Part shown: piece by piece, positions 41,533 through 53,660 of the stretch
How positions within the stretch are numbered: the first letter of the stretch is position 1
How the letters are laid out: each line of letters opens with the position of its first letter
Notes under the pieces: model-generated
Seen by the model: only the letters and a program-made list of their open reading frames with translations
Databases searched by the model: none
What the model was told of the DNA's origin: nothing
Program-made: the position numbers and the translations under genes
Assembly (NCBI GenBank): GCA_905221605.1
Contig: CAJNDS010000066.1
Location: forward strand, 132,501-196,500
Length of the DNA stretch: 64,000 bases
From: Symbiodinium natans
Taxonomy: Eukaryota > Sar > Dinophyceae > Suessiales > Symbiodiniaceae
Reading direction: 5' to 3'

Positions 41533-44500
41533 CTCTCTCTTATCTCGCTCTGTCTGCACTTTTGCGGCGCAAACAACATACGAAGCTTCAAAAGTGACGG
41601 CAGTTGTGAGGATAGCGCACCCTACATTTCTCATCTTGGTGACTGTCAGTACGTTTGAGCCACGAACATTAGATCGAAGTCCAAACAAGAACAGACGGTC
41701 ACGAGGATGGCGCACCCTAAACCAGGGCCCAAAAGTGACAACAGTTGCGAGAATGGCGTATCCGAGGCGCGCCCGAGGGGCCTCTTCCGCTTGATTGTCA
41801 GCATGTTCAAGACATACGAAGCCCGAAGATGATGCCAAAACGCTGGGCTTTCACAAGGGTTTTTTCGGGCATGGATTTTAGGCTTTCGCACGCTTTCGAT
41901 CGAACACAAAGCGTGGCGGAAGTTGGAAAACAGAATGTATATGAGCGATGAGGGATACTGGGCTTCCCGAGTGTTGGGGGCCCATTGCCCGTTCCTTCCC
42001 CGGCAAACTCTCTAAGAGGCGCAAGAGCCAAGCGATCTGAGATCTTTCAGGTTCTCAGCGAGATCTTGCTGCTGGTGCTGGCCATTCAGGGGTACCGGCG
42101 CCTCTCAGAACCGAGGTTGGGTGGGCTCAACACGGCTCAACACGGCTCAACAGGGCTCGAAGCTGCACGATTCTGTAGGGACCCAGGGCCCGCGCATGTT
42201 AAGGTGAGTGCAAGATCCGAAAATGCCTCCATGCTTACGCCAGAGTCCATGCGCACCTGTGCTTCAGGCTCCGCTAAGCAGACTCAAGTAGATTTGTTGA
42301 GCCTTCTTTTCCTCCCCCCCCCCCACTCACGGTTGAGAAAGCAGCGTGAGCAAGAGGCTCTCCGGCCTCCCCACGCTGGTTCGAGTCGAGATGGCGCTCT
42401 ATGCGATTGTGCTCCCTACTTCCCTGCCACGTGGGTTCAATCATTGTGCCACACGTGTGCACGTGGGGCTAAACCGCCCATTGTAGCCAAATTGAAAGCT
42501 GTTTCGGGTTCGCGGGCGTCTTCTCTTCTTCTCTTTGACTTTGCAAGAGTTGAACCCCATACTGGGACGTGAACATCTTCCCAAACTGAGGGTGGTGGTG
42601 GCCTTGTGGCCCGGCTGCAGAAGTGTGGGTTTGGCTTTGAATCTGTTGCCTTTTTCGTGACTTCTCGGAGGAGCTGCAGCTGCGAGGCAGCCCTGTCATG
42701 TCAGTATCTTCAAGAGGCTGCAGCAGGTCCAACCTTGCCCAGAACTGAATGGTTGCCTTGTGCTGCCCTGCGCATCCCTGCGCCTTGCTTTCAGGGCTCG
42801 GGATCTCGAATTCAGTCCCCCAAGGCCTTTCAGACTAACCCGAGCCGCCCTAGCCCAAACAGGTACTGGTCCTTGGTGACGCCAATCTGGGACGTGGTGA
42901 GCGGAGCGATGGATCCTCCTATCTATGTGCACCTCGCCTGCTGCAAGTCTTTCACCGATGCAGGCTTAGCATTCCGCTTCGAGCCACGTGTTGGGCTGTA
43001 GTTGGTGCGAAACCACTTGTGGGGAACACTTGGGGGATCACTTGCGAGACCACGTGACCACGTGGGGGACCTCTTGGGTGTCTCTGTGCTGGCGTCGGGT
43101 GTGACGGACCCTTGAGCTTTTCTGGCTTCCGTCCGACCTTTCGATGTGTTTTACTTATTTCCAGGTCGGTGCACACGAAGCAAGATCGACATCTGGCATA
43201 GCTGAAGAAGGAAAGAAGCAGCGGAGAGACGATCGATAAACGGAAGAACGGAATACACGAAAAAACGAAGACAACACAAAGAACGACGGAGGGATCATGG
43301 AGCAGCATGAGCTGCTGTACGAAACCCTCAGGTCCATCTTCGCCCACCTGCTGTGTCTGGGCTTCTTTAGCCATTGAGGGGTGCAGGGAGAGGTTTCTGG
43401 GACACGTGGGGCCCAAGCACCAGGCTGAGCTGAGGATGGTTGGCATGCTTCGCATGATGTTTTTTGCAGGGCTTAGCACAGCAACTCAGGCCACTGCCCT
43501 TCACAGTCTCCGGTTTTGTCTTAGGGCTCTCGGGGCAGAGAGAGAGCTGCCCAGGAACTTCCTGCTGCTTCTCTTCGGAAGCTTGGCAAAGTGAATCGGA
43601 ACTCGGAGACCAACAAAAAGTCCAAGAGAGTGCCTTCAAAGCCCTCAAGTAGCAGACACCGCTTGACTGCTCGTGTGCGTGAGGGTTGTGAGTCTTTCCC
43701 CGGGCTTTTGCTCACTTTGCTCCCTGCCTACGATCAGATGTTTGGGGTATGACCGGGTTTGGGGTGGCTTGGGGAGCCGAAGCTTCGGGGGCCTGCTACT
43801 GTGATCTCTGCCGCTGCTCTTCTGTGGATTTGTAAGCAGATCCGTGTGGGCATCGCAAGCACATGTCTGTGCCTCCAGAATATCAGAACATGGCCCGCAA
43901 TCCCAATGTAGCATAGGGGTCGAACGGATGGGGGGTTAAGGGACAAGCAAGGGTTCTTGGGAGACTCGGAACGTGGGCAGAACATGGCAGAAGCTTCCGC
44001 AAGGTCTGCTCATCAGCCGCCTCCCATACTCCATCTTCCGAGTTGGCTGGGTGATGTTGCTTGGGTACTCAACGGGTACTCCACGGCATGAGTGTGCCTC
44101 CTCCCAGTACACACGAGCCACCTCCAGCTGCCCAAGCTGCCCTACCTCGCGTGAGAAGACATTCAGGATGATTCAGGTCAAGATGATGCTAGGTTATGAA
44201 AGAGCCAAGGTTACCCCCCATCTGAATCTGTAAAATCGCGGGCCTCAGGGCCAACATCACAACATCACAACGTCACAGGGTGTTCGTGCTGAGGGCTCAC
44301 TTCAACTCAATTTCAGGCTGTTTGGGCTCACCTATGTGCTGTGGACGATCATCCACTACGTCGCACAGATTGGCAAGGTGAGCTGTGACAACTATACTTT
44401 GCCCCAGGAGCGGGGTGCAAGAGCAACCATGAACGCTGCTTGTCAGACTCCTACTGTATGTCCCTAAGCTCTGTGTCCGTGGCCGCAGGGCCTGGCACCC

Positions 44501-44708
44501 CTCACCGACAGAGCTGTATTGTTTGCAAAGCTCGGGCTGCGAATTCTGAACATCCCTCAAACCCATGACCCTTTCAAAAAACTCTAGACTGTCTAGACTA
44601 ACCATGCATGGTAAGGAAGAGGCACCGACCTGTCAGGAGTGCCCCATCTACGATGCCTGGGACTGGAACGAGCCGTTGATCCCCACTGTGATCACTCTTG
44701 GGCTCCTG
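39976..44708 (+). CDS. Multi-pass membrane protein, rolling-stone/AIG1-like, at least six exons
   Basis: Exons: 39976 to about 40078 (AFIAFRFLSAVIFLGHGIAH, hydrophobic), 40167-40220 (GDGWFYLIFLTHWALWLE), 42051-42091 (VLSEILLLVLAIQ), 42863 to about 42963 (YWSLVTPIWDVVSGAMDPP), 43991-44064 (LISRLPYSIFRVGWVMLLG), 44317-44377 (LFGLTYVLWTIIHYVAQIGK) and 44637-44708 (ECPIYDAWDWNEP). The last three join in phase and the last two show CAG/GTGAGC and CAG/GTAGCT borders; the 42051 and 42863 exons also join in phase. The order F-x-L-T-x-W, then L-x-S-R-L-P, then Y-V-x-W, then Y-D-x-x-D-W-x-x-P matches what I know of rolling-stone-type and AIG1/FAR-17a-type membrane proteins. A strongly biased segment at 43297-43372 (MEQHELLYETLRSIFAHLLC) may be another exon. 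Start and end are not fixed. Function in protists is unknown. Confidence 0.55.
40526..40740 (+). repeat. 15-nt pyrimidine repeat (CCTCTCTCTCTTTTT)n and variants
   Basis: About six regular 15-nt copies, then irregular T/C units, leading into the 11-nt satellite. It lies in the intron between the exons at 40167 and 42051. Confidence 0.9.
40754..41497 (+). repeat. 11-nt pyrimidine satellite (CCTCCCTCTCT)n, ~67 copies
   Basis: Extremely homogeneous; the only irregularity is near 41370-41400, where two units are shortened. Because 11 is prime to 3 and the unit holds no stop on either strand, frames of about 390-490 codons are open on both strands. They encode an 11-residue Ser/Pro/Leu or Arg/Glu/Gly period and are not genes. 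It sits in an intron of the membrane-protein gene, pyrimidine on the coding strand. (CT)n follows to about 41550. Confidence 0.95.
42126..42160. repeat. 11-nt repeat (GGCTCAACACG)n
   Basis: Three copies in the intron between the exons at 42051 and 42863. Confidence 0.8.
43297..43470 (+). other. Coding-biased segment with a frame change
   Basis: From the ATG at 43297 the frame has about 21 of 25 third positions G/C and then stops near 43375. From about 43378 the next frame (GCRERFLGHVGPKHQAELRM, then VGMLRMMFFAG) is equally biased. No room exists for a normal intron between them, so this is a frameshifted relic, a sequencing indel, or two alternative exons. Confidence 0.4.
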
Positions 44709-44930
44709 GTAGCTGGACAGCAGGGCACTGCAGCCAAAACATCCCTGGACAGAGAGTTCACTTCTACGTAGCTATACAGTACAGGTTAACGGATAGATAT
44801 CACGTGTGTTTTTTTGTACAACGGACCTGGATAGCATGGTCCCCCGCCTAGGCCTGGCTCGAACACTGAATCTGCAATTTCTGGACGCTTTGCAAGGCGA
44901 TTAGGTATCAGGCAAGAAGAGCTTTGGTCG

Positions 44931-45194
44931 ATGGAGATCTCCTGTGGCGTGATCGCGGACGGTGATTTGACAGTCAAGGCACAAGGCAACTTGCCACTGC
45001 TTCCCCAGCATTGGCTCTTAACAGCTTTCGGTACCAATGCTGCAACCAGAACGGAGGAACAGCTTGACAAATCCTGGGATTCCAACTTCTGTCCATGCTG
45101 CGCCTTTGTATCAGCGAGGCACAAAAAACCCCCTAGGTCCCAACGATTCATGCCTCATAGGCACTCAGTTGTCAGCCCGGAGCTTTCTCCATAA
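44931..45194 (+). CDS. 87-codon ORF starting with ATG, doubtful
   Basis: Encodes MEISCGVIADGDLTVKAQGN and a Cys-containing segment (NFCPCCAF). GC3 is near 60%. The opposite strand is open for 121 codons, so the strand is uncertain. Confidence 0.25.
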   Translation: MEISCGVIADGDLTVKAQGNLPLLPQHWLLTAFGTNAATRTEEQLDKSWDSNFCPCCAFVSARHKKPPRSQRFMPHRHSVVSPELSP

Positions 45195-45488
45195 CCCGGC
45201 ACTCCCCCAGCCGAGTGCTCTCTGCTCGGCCTCTCAGTCGCTTACTTTCCCTTATTTTCCCTTGTTGCGGTGGAGTGGCAAGCTTTCGGTGACCTCGTGA
45301 GGTCGTCCTCCCGATTTTGGCACTCCTCTTTATGGGCTTGGCTGCTTGGTGCGCTTCATTTCTCTCTGAATCGAAACGAAGCTTGTTTGTCCCAGTGCAA
45401 CAGCATAACTCAGCAGTACAGCCCAGCCAACATCCCCAAACCCCGGAATGCCTACCTAACCCCCCCCCCTCTCCCCTCCCCCCCCGAG

Positions 45489-45620
45489 ATTCGCTGCCGG
45501 GACAGCTGCGACCCTCTGCTGAGCAGCAAGCGCACCCCAGCGCCGGTGGTGGGAGAAAATCTCGCGCCTTGGCACCCCAAGACCCCCTTGGCAGCCTCCG
45601 AGCCATACCCAAACCTGTGA
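45489..45620 (+). CDS. Exon candidate after a C-rich acceptor tract
   Basis: A pyrimidine tract of about 30 bases ending CCCCGAG precedes a frame that encodes IRCRDSCDPLLSSKRTPAPV and VGENLAPWHPKTPLAASEP. About 34 of 45 third positions are G/C. It ends at a possible GTGAAG donor or at TGA 45618-45620. Function unknown. Confidence 0.5.
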   Translation: MRCRDSCDPLLSSKRTPAPVVGENLAPWHPKTPLAASEPYPNL

Positions 45621-46984
45621 AGAGAGATTTGGAGGGCTGCACAGTTATACAGCTGGTGGTTCAAGGCTCGTCCACGTTTGTTCGAATTCGTTCTTGGGCT
45701 TGGTAACCCTGTTTTTTGCGCTCAGGGTCGAAGTTCAAGATCTTGAGCCCAAGGAACACAGGAACACAGGAACACAAGACCATACAAGCCCCCAATCCAC
45801 CTTCTGCTTGCCGACAGTCCTTTGACTTTCTGTCACTCTCCTCTAGCGCGAGTTTGTGTTAAGAGGCGCGGCGGTCTCTTGAAGATTCTCTCGCCTAGTG
45901 GTGCCCACCCGTCCCGCCTGAATTCAACAGTGAGGCATGGACAAAAAATAGGCCGGCAAACCTGTCTGGGCAGGGTCCCTCCAAGCAAAGGTCTTCAAAG
46001 GCAAGTTCACGGTAGCTACCTAGAGGCTACAAAGTGAAAGGCTAGAGAGAGTGCTTTTCATTGCTGGCTGCTTGTACCCCCCCAAATGTCCGAACCGTTT
46101 CATCGCCCTCTTCTGGCACACCTCGGCACTCTAACCTTGTTTCGCGTGTTCAGGATGTAGGGATGGCCGAGGAACATCTGAACATCTGTTTGTGGTGTGG
46201 TGATGGTGTGAATATGTGTCAATGCAGGTCCCAAGGCCACTGAAAGTTCCGGGTGAGCTCTGAGCTGAGGAGGAGGGCAAGACGAACGACGAGAAGTTTG
46301 GGAAGTAAGGGTCCCGACCGGGACTCTTGCTGGGGCTCAGGTGCTGAGACGCTACAGTAGACGTGGCTCTTGGGGCTTTTGGGAATCCCTTTCAGCTTGA
46401 GCTTCTTTACGTCCCCTGAAGCTTGTATACAGGAATGTCAAAAAGCCCACTGGACAGAAAGAACCCCGAAGTCTCGGCCAGATACATGTTTCATTCTCTT
46501 GGTTCAACAAATTGCTAGATCGATTGTTCCTCTCCTGGAAAATCCGAAAGCCCCCCCAGCTTCACGCAAAAGCCGGAAATGCAATCTCTAACCCGACGGC
46601 TTTTGGTGACTGGAGCCTCAGCCGACAATGGGGCATGGTAGAAGGTTGCGGGGAACGGGGGTTGAGGGCTTAGCAGATGTGGACATCGGCACCAGCTTAC
46701 GACTGTACAGGAGGAACCCTGTTTTAGGGGTTCAGAGTTTTGTAGGGGGGGAGGGGGCGAAGCCCGCCGCGAAACCCCCGCCGCGAAGCCGCCCCGGGAG
46801 AGCGGCATGGGACCGCCGCCCGAGCTTCCTTTCAGAACTGGCACGCTCAGCCAAATGCTTTCCCGCCCCAAAGTGCGCGAAAGACAGACGCCCCCCCAGA
46901 AGCCCAAATGCTCATTGCCGCAGGTCAAAAGCCCAAAAATCCTCAATAAGCTTTGCAGCTAAAAAGCGATGGACTCGGTCTGTT
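45621..46984. other. No firmly supported gene
   Basis: Short + strand ORFs at 46061-46243 and 46370-46591 (EACIQECQKAHWTERTPKS) read partly like protein but have GC3 near 50% and no splice support. The minus-strand ORF 46515-46946 competes with them. Confidence 0.3.
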
Positions 46985-49094
46985 AACACCTGCTCACATT
47001 GCATCGGAATGGTTCCAGTGGTCCCAGGGCCCAACTCCTGGGAAGCCTTCTCGGTGCAGCGTCTTGCGAGCCCTGACGTTGGTGGATGGACCGTTTATCG
47101 GGGTCACCCAATAGAATGCAGAGCAGAGGGACCACTTCAAATGGAGTTGCGCCAGTTCTTCTTTGGATCATGGATCCCTTCTTGCATGTGAGTTCGGGAT
47201 ACGCGGCTTGCATGGTGTGCTTATGTTGACGGTCGTTCGCGTTTTCAAGTTCTCGTCGTGCCACTCGTCGTGCGTAGATTAATTTGCTGATGCTCTGTCG
47301 GGCGTGCCGTGCCCCCTCAGATCGTCGGACTAGGTTTAGGCATCCATTGTCAGAGCTCGCGTGCCACACTCAGCAGGGAATACCTGGCGCATGTGGGCAA
47401 CGACACTACGAGTCAAAAAGGTCCCTGACCTGGTCTACATCGGAGTAAACCTGGGAGCTGAAGGGGTTTCCTATGCTGGAGTTAGGAGCTTCGGCAGGCA
47501 GACTTGGCGGACCTTTGCAATTCTGCAGCATTCATGCTGCTGGTTCTTCAGGTGCACCAGTACACGCGGCAAGATTCGCTCCCTCGCAGCCCTAGCAGGG
47601 CTGAGCACCTCTCTTAACTCCCTGCCCCTGGTGGCTCGCAGCCTCAGCACCGATCGAAGCCGGGCACAGTTGGGAAGCCTTCTCCTGGAGAGGCCCCTTT
47701 GGCCGCTGGCCGGGGGGGGGGGGGGGGGGGGGCGTTTGCAGTTCAGGGCTTTTGGTGGAGTTTAGGGCTTAGGGCTCAGGCTGAGGGTTGAGAGTGTCGA
47801 GCGTATGAGGGCATGAAGCAATGAAGCCTTTGAACCCACCGTTTGCAGGTCCCGCCCAGCGTGCCCCAGCTGGCAGGCAGCCCTGCTTTTCGTTTCAGAA
47901 AGGCGCGAGCAGAAGCATGTATGTGGAGATATAGGATTGCAGGGTCGCCACAGAGTCACCAGAGGCTTACCAGAGGCTTACCAGAACCGATTCCACACCG
48001 CCAGGCTCAAGGCCGTGCCACGTGTATGCCGACCCCTTGAATGGCCCTGGGCTCAGGCGGTTGCCTCTCAGGGCTTGGTCCATTGGTACGGTTATGGGCG
48101 CCTCGGAGCTGTGTGTCACAGTGCCAAACAGCCGGAAGACCTCCGTCTCCTCCCTGGCAGTGTCGTTCGCCGAGGCAGTGGGCCTCCTCCAAGCAGCTGG
48201 GTGAGCAGAGTGTGAGTTAACGGAGTGTGAGTTAACGGAGTGTGAGTTGTGAGCTAACGGAGTGTTCGTTCGGGGGTTCTTTCGTGAACTCCTTCTGGGT
48301 GCTTGAGACGGGTTTCGTAAGGCTTTGAGAGGCTGTGCGCCTTTTGGAGTTTGGGAAGGTCTGTGGCAGCCCAACATGCGGGGCCCGTAAAAAGGCTGAT
48401 CAAAATTAAGAGCCGCCGTACTGTTGAAGCCCTGAGCCAGGTTGGCCTTTCTGGCCGAGGTGGGCGATGCAAGCTTCTTCGTGGCGGCGGGCCACACAGT
48501 TTTCGAAGATTTGGGCCTATGGGAGGGCGTGAAGCTGGGAATTTAGAGTTTACAGCGCCCCGATTCCCGAGTCCCACAAGAGTTGTTACACAAAGTTACA
48601 GAGCTGTGAATTCAGGATTGGGATGCTTGAGCCTGAGGTGATTCTCGCGATCTTCTGCCCCTGGCGCGGTGTGCCGGCACCTCAGACACCTCGGCTTCGG
48701 GTGTTTTAATCCAAAATGTAGCGCAACAGTTCGTTGCCGCTCTGCTCTTGCTTGCTGTGGGGGCCTCTGGACCACAAAAAACCCTTACTCTCCGAGGCGC
48801 TCGCTCAAGACCCCCACCGAGTACGTGCTGGTGCCTCTTTGCCCCCACCCAGCCCCAAGCTTTCAGCGGCGCAGCACCCTACATGCTTGTGGGCGTGGGC
48901 GGCTTGAAGCTGTTTCGGTCTTCGGGTCTGGGCTTTGAGTAGAGCTGCAACATGCGGGGCATGTAACGTTGCAACCGCCTCTGATCTTGGATTCCCGATC
49001 TGACAGCTGCGGTCAGGTGGTCCTGGGCAGTACGTCCGTCGGGGCCTGTGCAGTTGAAGTTGCCACACAGGCCCGAGCTTTCCAGAGCCCTTGA
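46985..49094 (+). CDS. Multi-exon gene of unknown function
   Basis: Exons: about 46985-47187 (NSWEAFSVQRLASPDVGGW, ending at GTGAGT), 47377 to about 47411 (EYLAHVGND, in phase with the first), 47552 to about 47700 (GKIRSLAALAGLSTSLNSLP), 48005-48200 (CHVYADPLNGPGLRRLPLRA, ending at GTGAGC), 48441-48546 (LAFLAEVGDASFFVAAGHTV, in phase with the previous), 48867-48942 (GAAPYMLVGVGGLKLF) and 49017-49094 (VVLGSTSVGACAVEVATQAR). All are GC-rich at third positions, and several borders are canonical. Whether the protein ends at 48546, 48942 or 49094 is unclear. No family is recognised. A run of about 22 G near 47710 lies in one intron. Confidence 0.5.
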
Positions 49095-49375
49095 AAGGAT
49101 CCTACATCCTACAATACCCTATATAGAGTCATGAACTGGGCTCTGCTTTTTACGGTTGGCGCCAAGAGTTTCGCTCCGAAGTTCTGAATGCTTTGAATGC
49201 TCTGAACGCTCTGAGGCGCTGCTGCTCCGAGTTCTGCTGCGGAGCCTGGGCCTTCGGGTCTTTGTGGTCGCAGGCGCGCGCTTTCATGGCAGTGCCCTTT
49301 GTGTCCAACGCTTTTTCTCACCCTTCACCCTTCCAGAGAGACAAAATTTCCCACCTTTGTTAATTCTCTTTCAGA

Positions 49376-49659
49376 TGCCAAGCACCCTGCTTTGGCCCCT
49401 TTCTGCCAAAGCAGGCGAGCTGCTGCCGCCCTTGCTCGCTGCCTCGGTTCTTGCTGTGCTCTCCGCCCGCCGCCTCAGAGCTTTGGCTTTGCACGCTTTG
49501 CCACTGGAATCCCAAGCCCCAAGCTGCGGTGTGTTTTGGCCCCAAGGGCCCTGTTTGCTTGAACTCCTTCATGTGCCCAAGGCTGCCCAAGGGTTTACTG
49601 CAGAGCTGCTGTTGGAGAGCTCAAGTCCCGAAGCCTCCCCGGGATTGGGATTGGTATGA
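49376..49659 (+). CDS. Leu/Ala-rich ORF, doubtful
   Basis: ATG at 49376. Encodes a Leu/Ala-rich segment (GELLPPLLAASVLAVLSARR) that could be a membrane anchor. Another frame is open as well. GC3 is about 57%. Confidence 0.25.
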
Positions 49660-50119
49660 TACGGTATGATGCCCTCATGTCGAATCTCGCTGAAGCAACG
49701 GAGCGCCAAGGAAGCCAGCATCTCATGCTTGCAAAAATGGGATTATACTGTTCACATGAAGTTTTTGCACGCTGCCGACCATTTGGAAAAGCGACCATTT
49801 GGAAAAGCAACTCTCAATTTCTTGTTGTTTGCTCTAACTTGGATTCATAAGAAGCTGCAAAGAGATGCTAGGAAGAAAAGCTATGATCAAAGCGGTCAGG
49901 GTGTTTCGAAGAGAGAAAATGCAACCAAGCATCATGATCCGAAGAAGCCTCGGAAGATCAGCGAATGAAAAAACTTACAAAACGAAGCGTGCTTCCAGCC
50001 AGAAGTGCCAACAGCCCGAACCCTCAAACCCTTTAAAAAGTACCCCTTAAAACTTTGGAGTGGAACGAAAAACTGAAGTTTGCACTTAGTGAGGTCCTGG
50101 CGTATTTGCACTGGGCGGC

Positions 50120-50739
50120 TGCGCGAGGCCGGGAAAACCGAGGGTGCGGAGGGTGTGTTGAGCGATGCGGACACGAGCAGAGCCTCCGAAAAGGCGGAGA
50201 TTCTTGTGGAGGGCGCTGCGCGCCCGTGTCAATCGTGTCTAAAGCTTCGACTCCTTGAACGCTGATTTGTTGCTTCAGTTGCTTCCAGTCAACTTCAGCC
50301 CACGAATCTGGGCAAGGTGATCCAGAGCCCGGGGCCGTGTCAGACAGGCCTCGTCCAGTGCAAGGGGAAAGGCTGCTAGGCTTAAGGCCAGGGGAGGTCT
50401 AGCCTCGCACATTCCCATCCTCGATTTCTTCCCCGAAGAAGACTTTAAAGCCCTCAAGAGCCCTGACTTAAGACTTCAATAGGCTGGGGAACAGGTCGGG
50501 CGCCCCACCGGCTCGGTGCGGTGGCTCTTTCCTTGGCAGCTTCCAGGCAGTTTGGGGATGCTGGGGATGTTCTCAGCTTCAACCCCCAGAGCCCCTCCAG
50601 GAAATCGTACGCCCTGCACTGGAAGTATAGTACATCGGGGGCCGCAAGACGCCAAGAACTCCAGGCCTACAACCCGGCCGCCTATGTCAAGTCGGAGGCT
50701 TTGGAGCAGCAGCCCCTCTTGGCAGGCCCTCGCGTGTAG
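50120..50739 (+). CDS. Two exons, unknown protein, with C-terminus
   Basis: Exon about 50120-50262 encodes REAGKTEGAEGVLSDADTSR, then ASEKAEILVEGAARPCQSCL (GC3 about 67%). Exon 50540-50739 follows TTGGCAG and encodes FGDAGDVLSFNPQSPSRKSY, then ELQAYNPAAYVKSEALEQQP, ending at TAG 50737-50739 with GC3 of about 74%. The second looks like a true last exon. Whether both belong to one gene is not shown. Confidence 0.45.
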
Positions 50740-50879
50740 ACTTCAAGTAGAGTGAAGCAGAAGTACTGTTGAAGGGCTGGGAGTGCTCCACGTGAAGAGC
50801 ATCGCCAGGGAATGGGAAAAGGCTTAGGGGGCACTCTTTCAAAGACGCTCGGCACGTGAAATTGGGTCCAAGAGCTTCT

Positions 50880-52500
50880 CACCACACTTGCCGGCGACTC
50901 TGACTCCTCATGGGGCCTTGCTCTTCAAAGTGAAACGGGGGTTCATGGAAAGCACCGCATCCCACGTCACGAAAGCTAGCCGCCGAGAGAGCCAGCGGAG
51001 AGCCGTAGCTTCCTGTTCGGGGGGGGACTCCGTGACAGGCACCCTCGTCATTTGGGGACGGTTTGGGTTGTTGGTTTTGTGCGAATGAACCTTTTTCTGC
51101 GTGCCATGCACTTGAATCCCTCCCCACCACCCCCCCCCCTCCCCGCCACCCTGTCGGTATCGGCGTGTCGGTGTATCGGTGTATTTCTGTGTCGGAGTAT
51201 TTTCTGTATCGGCGTATCTTGGCATCCACCGCTTCTCGGGCCTCCATAAACTGCCTTCCTCCACTGAGGTCTCCTTTCCTTCCGTCGCTTCCAATGTAGC
51301 CGTACCTGCATACCAAACCAATTTGGTCTTGGTGGTATCTCTGGATGTAGTCTTTCACGCCAAAACTTGGTAGCAGCATGCAGCATTGCCATTGGCCATT
51401 CTGATTGTTTGGCGCAGCTGTCAGTGCCCTTGCGCGTTGCTTCTGCCTCACTTTGCAGCTGCCTCACCTGTGGCAATGCCCGCTGCCAGCCCGATTTCTT
51501 CGTATGTGCAACTCCAACCTCTGCAGTCCTCGTCTCCACGCATGGCAACCAAATTAGCGTGCTCGATCAGTGTGAATTGCTTCCAGCTGCAGGCCTTCCA
51601 GTCTTGGCATCAATCTGATTTCTTGAGCAGCTAGCAGAGCTTCTTGGCAGAAAAAGCCTTTCACGCTCAATATCCTTCGTCAGCTCCTCCTACTTCATCC
51701 CTGACTTCGGCGTGCTCTTCCGATATCTCAAGGCCTTCCTGTCCTCGCCAGCTTCAAGAGGATCAGGTTCCAACTCCAACAGTGATGCATCTTTGGCTGG
51801 TCATCCGGTGGAGGAGACGTTAAATGAGACTGGGTGGGTGGCTCCGTTCCAGTGCGAATTGGACAATAGGCACACCCGTAGCAAGGAGAACGTTCCCTTC
51901 ACGGCGCTCCCTCGCGGATCAAGCGGCCTTTGCTCCCCCCATTAGGCACTCCCATTAGGCACACTTCTCGTGCTTCTCGTCCGCTCCGGACAACCTGCCC
52001 CCGAAACCGCCCCCCCCCCCCCCCCCCCCCCCCCGACTCTTTGTTCAAAACAGCCCCCCCCCCCCCCGCCCACCGGATGTGCAACTTGAAACTCTTGAAA
52101 TCCGTTCTTCCAAACGATTTCGCATCCAATTCCCGCGGAACTCGGCAGACTCGAACCAGAAGCGGCCAACTCGGCTCGAGTGTCAAAGCGACATGTACCA
52201 CATGTACTCGTACCTTCGAAGAAAGCAGCAGAAAGCTCGCTCAACGAGAGCCGTGCTTCCAGTGCTTCCAGTGCTTCCAGACTTTCTGCTGTTCTGGACT
52301 CCAACGAAGCCATCTGAGCTGTCTCGCCGACGGCCAAGGTTGCATTCGCACCGGGTTGTACTGCTCCTGCAAAGAGCACGCGGAGCCTGCCTGGCCTGAG
52401 GGGGCATGGCCCGGGCATCCGCGTTGGGGCCTGATCCAAGGCTGGTGTGGTTTCTGACTTCGGCGGGGTTCTGGCTCCGACCAATCCTGCACAGCCACGG
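50880..52500. other. Overlapping ORFs on both strands, unresolved
   Basis: Minus-strand frames (50879-51451, 51048-51548, 51942-52484) and + frames (51367-51618, 51712-51945, 51930-52457) all read partly like protein. The + frame around 51680-51945 (YFIPDFGVLFRYLKAFLSS, then EETLNETGWVAPFQCELDN) is the most natural. A + frame near 52240-52370 is Cys-rich but includes a CTTCCAGTG triplication. C runs of 7-30 bases at 51130 and 51999-52072 break any exon there. No strand can be chosen with confidence. Confidence 0.25.
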
Positions 52501-53660
52501 ACTTTCCGAAGAAGCAGGAGGCGCCCGTGATCCTTGGACTTGAGTCGAGGAGCTTCGTGGCTGGGCTAAAGGATGGTTCGAGCCCCACGGAAGTTTGAGG
52601 TGCCTCCTGGGACGGTCTCAAACCCAACCTCCCCACCCTGGCCCTATCAGCCCTATCACCGAAATCCCCTCCGTTTTGTGTCATCCGGCGAAATGCGACC
52701 CGTGTGGCTTGCGTTGTCCCAGTGGCTTGGCACGCTGTAGTGCAGTGTGCCAAGCAGACCCTCCACAATGATCGACTAGGGCGGAGGAACGCCAGCCAGA
52801 AGGGGGGCTGTCCTTGAGCGCTCAATTGGCACCGCCGCCGGCGCCATACGATGGTCCCTCCACCTCGCCTTCAAGCAAACCAAGCAAACCAGACCCATTG
52901 GCAGCGGTTGGGCTCATGACCTGATACTTCGGCTTATTTACGCATAGCGCAACTAGACCTAGTCACCAGCTTGCGTCTCAAGTCCCTCATTCCCAAGTGG
53001 CTTTAAAGCTTCAATGTTTTTGGAGGCCTAGTGTGGGAGCAGTCGCGGATGGCGAAGGCTCGCTGACGACGCTCCTTGAGCGATCGCAGGGTTAGGTTGA
53101 CAGTCGAAGGCGAAGGCAGAGGTCGGCGTCTTACATATGTGGATGGTTTTCGAGAATCCTGTCATGCCTTGCTAAGTGTGCCCACTGTTCGAGGAGATTA
53201 GCTTCCGACGTGATTTCTCCAGCCGCCGCAGACGTTGTTTTCATATCTCTATCACGAAGCTTGCCTCGCAGTGCAGTTGCCTTGTAGCTGCGAATACGTG
53301 TTGTGCTGAAAGGCGCCCGGGGTGGCGAGCATGCTGCTGGCTTTCCTAGTGTGGCGGCCTCTCTAAACTCGGCCCGTCTACTTCTAGGCCGACAGCCGAA
53401 ACCACAACTCGAACTCTCAACCAAGGCCTTTCAGTGTCATCTTCCTGTTGGAGACGGGCAGCCAAGGCAATCTCGAGCGCAATAGGGGCATCTGATTAGC
53501 ATCTGGTTCCCCAAACTTGCACAACAACACCATGCAACGCCCAACAGATGCCTTTGGAGGCTTCGAGCTGGAAGTTCCCCGCAGCTCGGCACGACTCCTT
53601 TCTCCCCAAGGCTTTTGATTGGCTCACAATTGTCGCGCCAAATCGGGTCCTTAGATCCTT

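Noticed and set aside
40227-41838. ORFs of 391-486 codons on both strands
   Set aside because: They are produced by the stop-free 11-nt satellite. The protein simply repeats every 11 residues and all frames are open.
52241-52825. 194-codon minus-strand ORF
   Set aside because: Overlaps several other open frames, contains a CTTCCAGTG triplication and shows no motif; the strand cannot be chosen.
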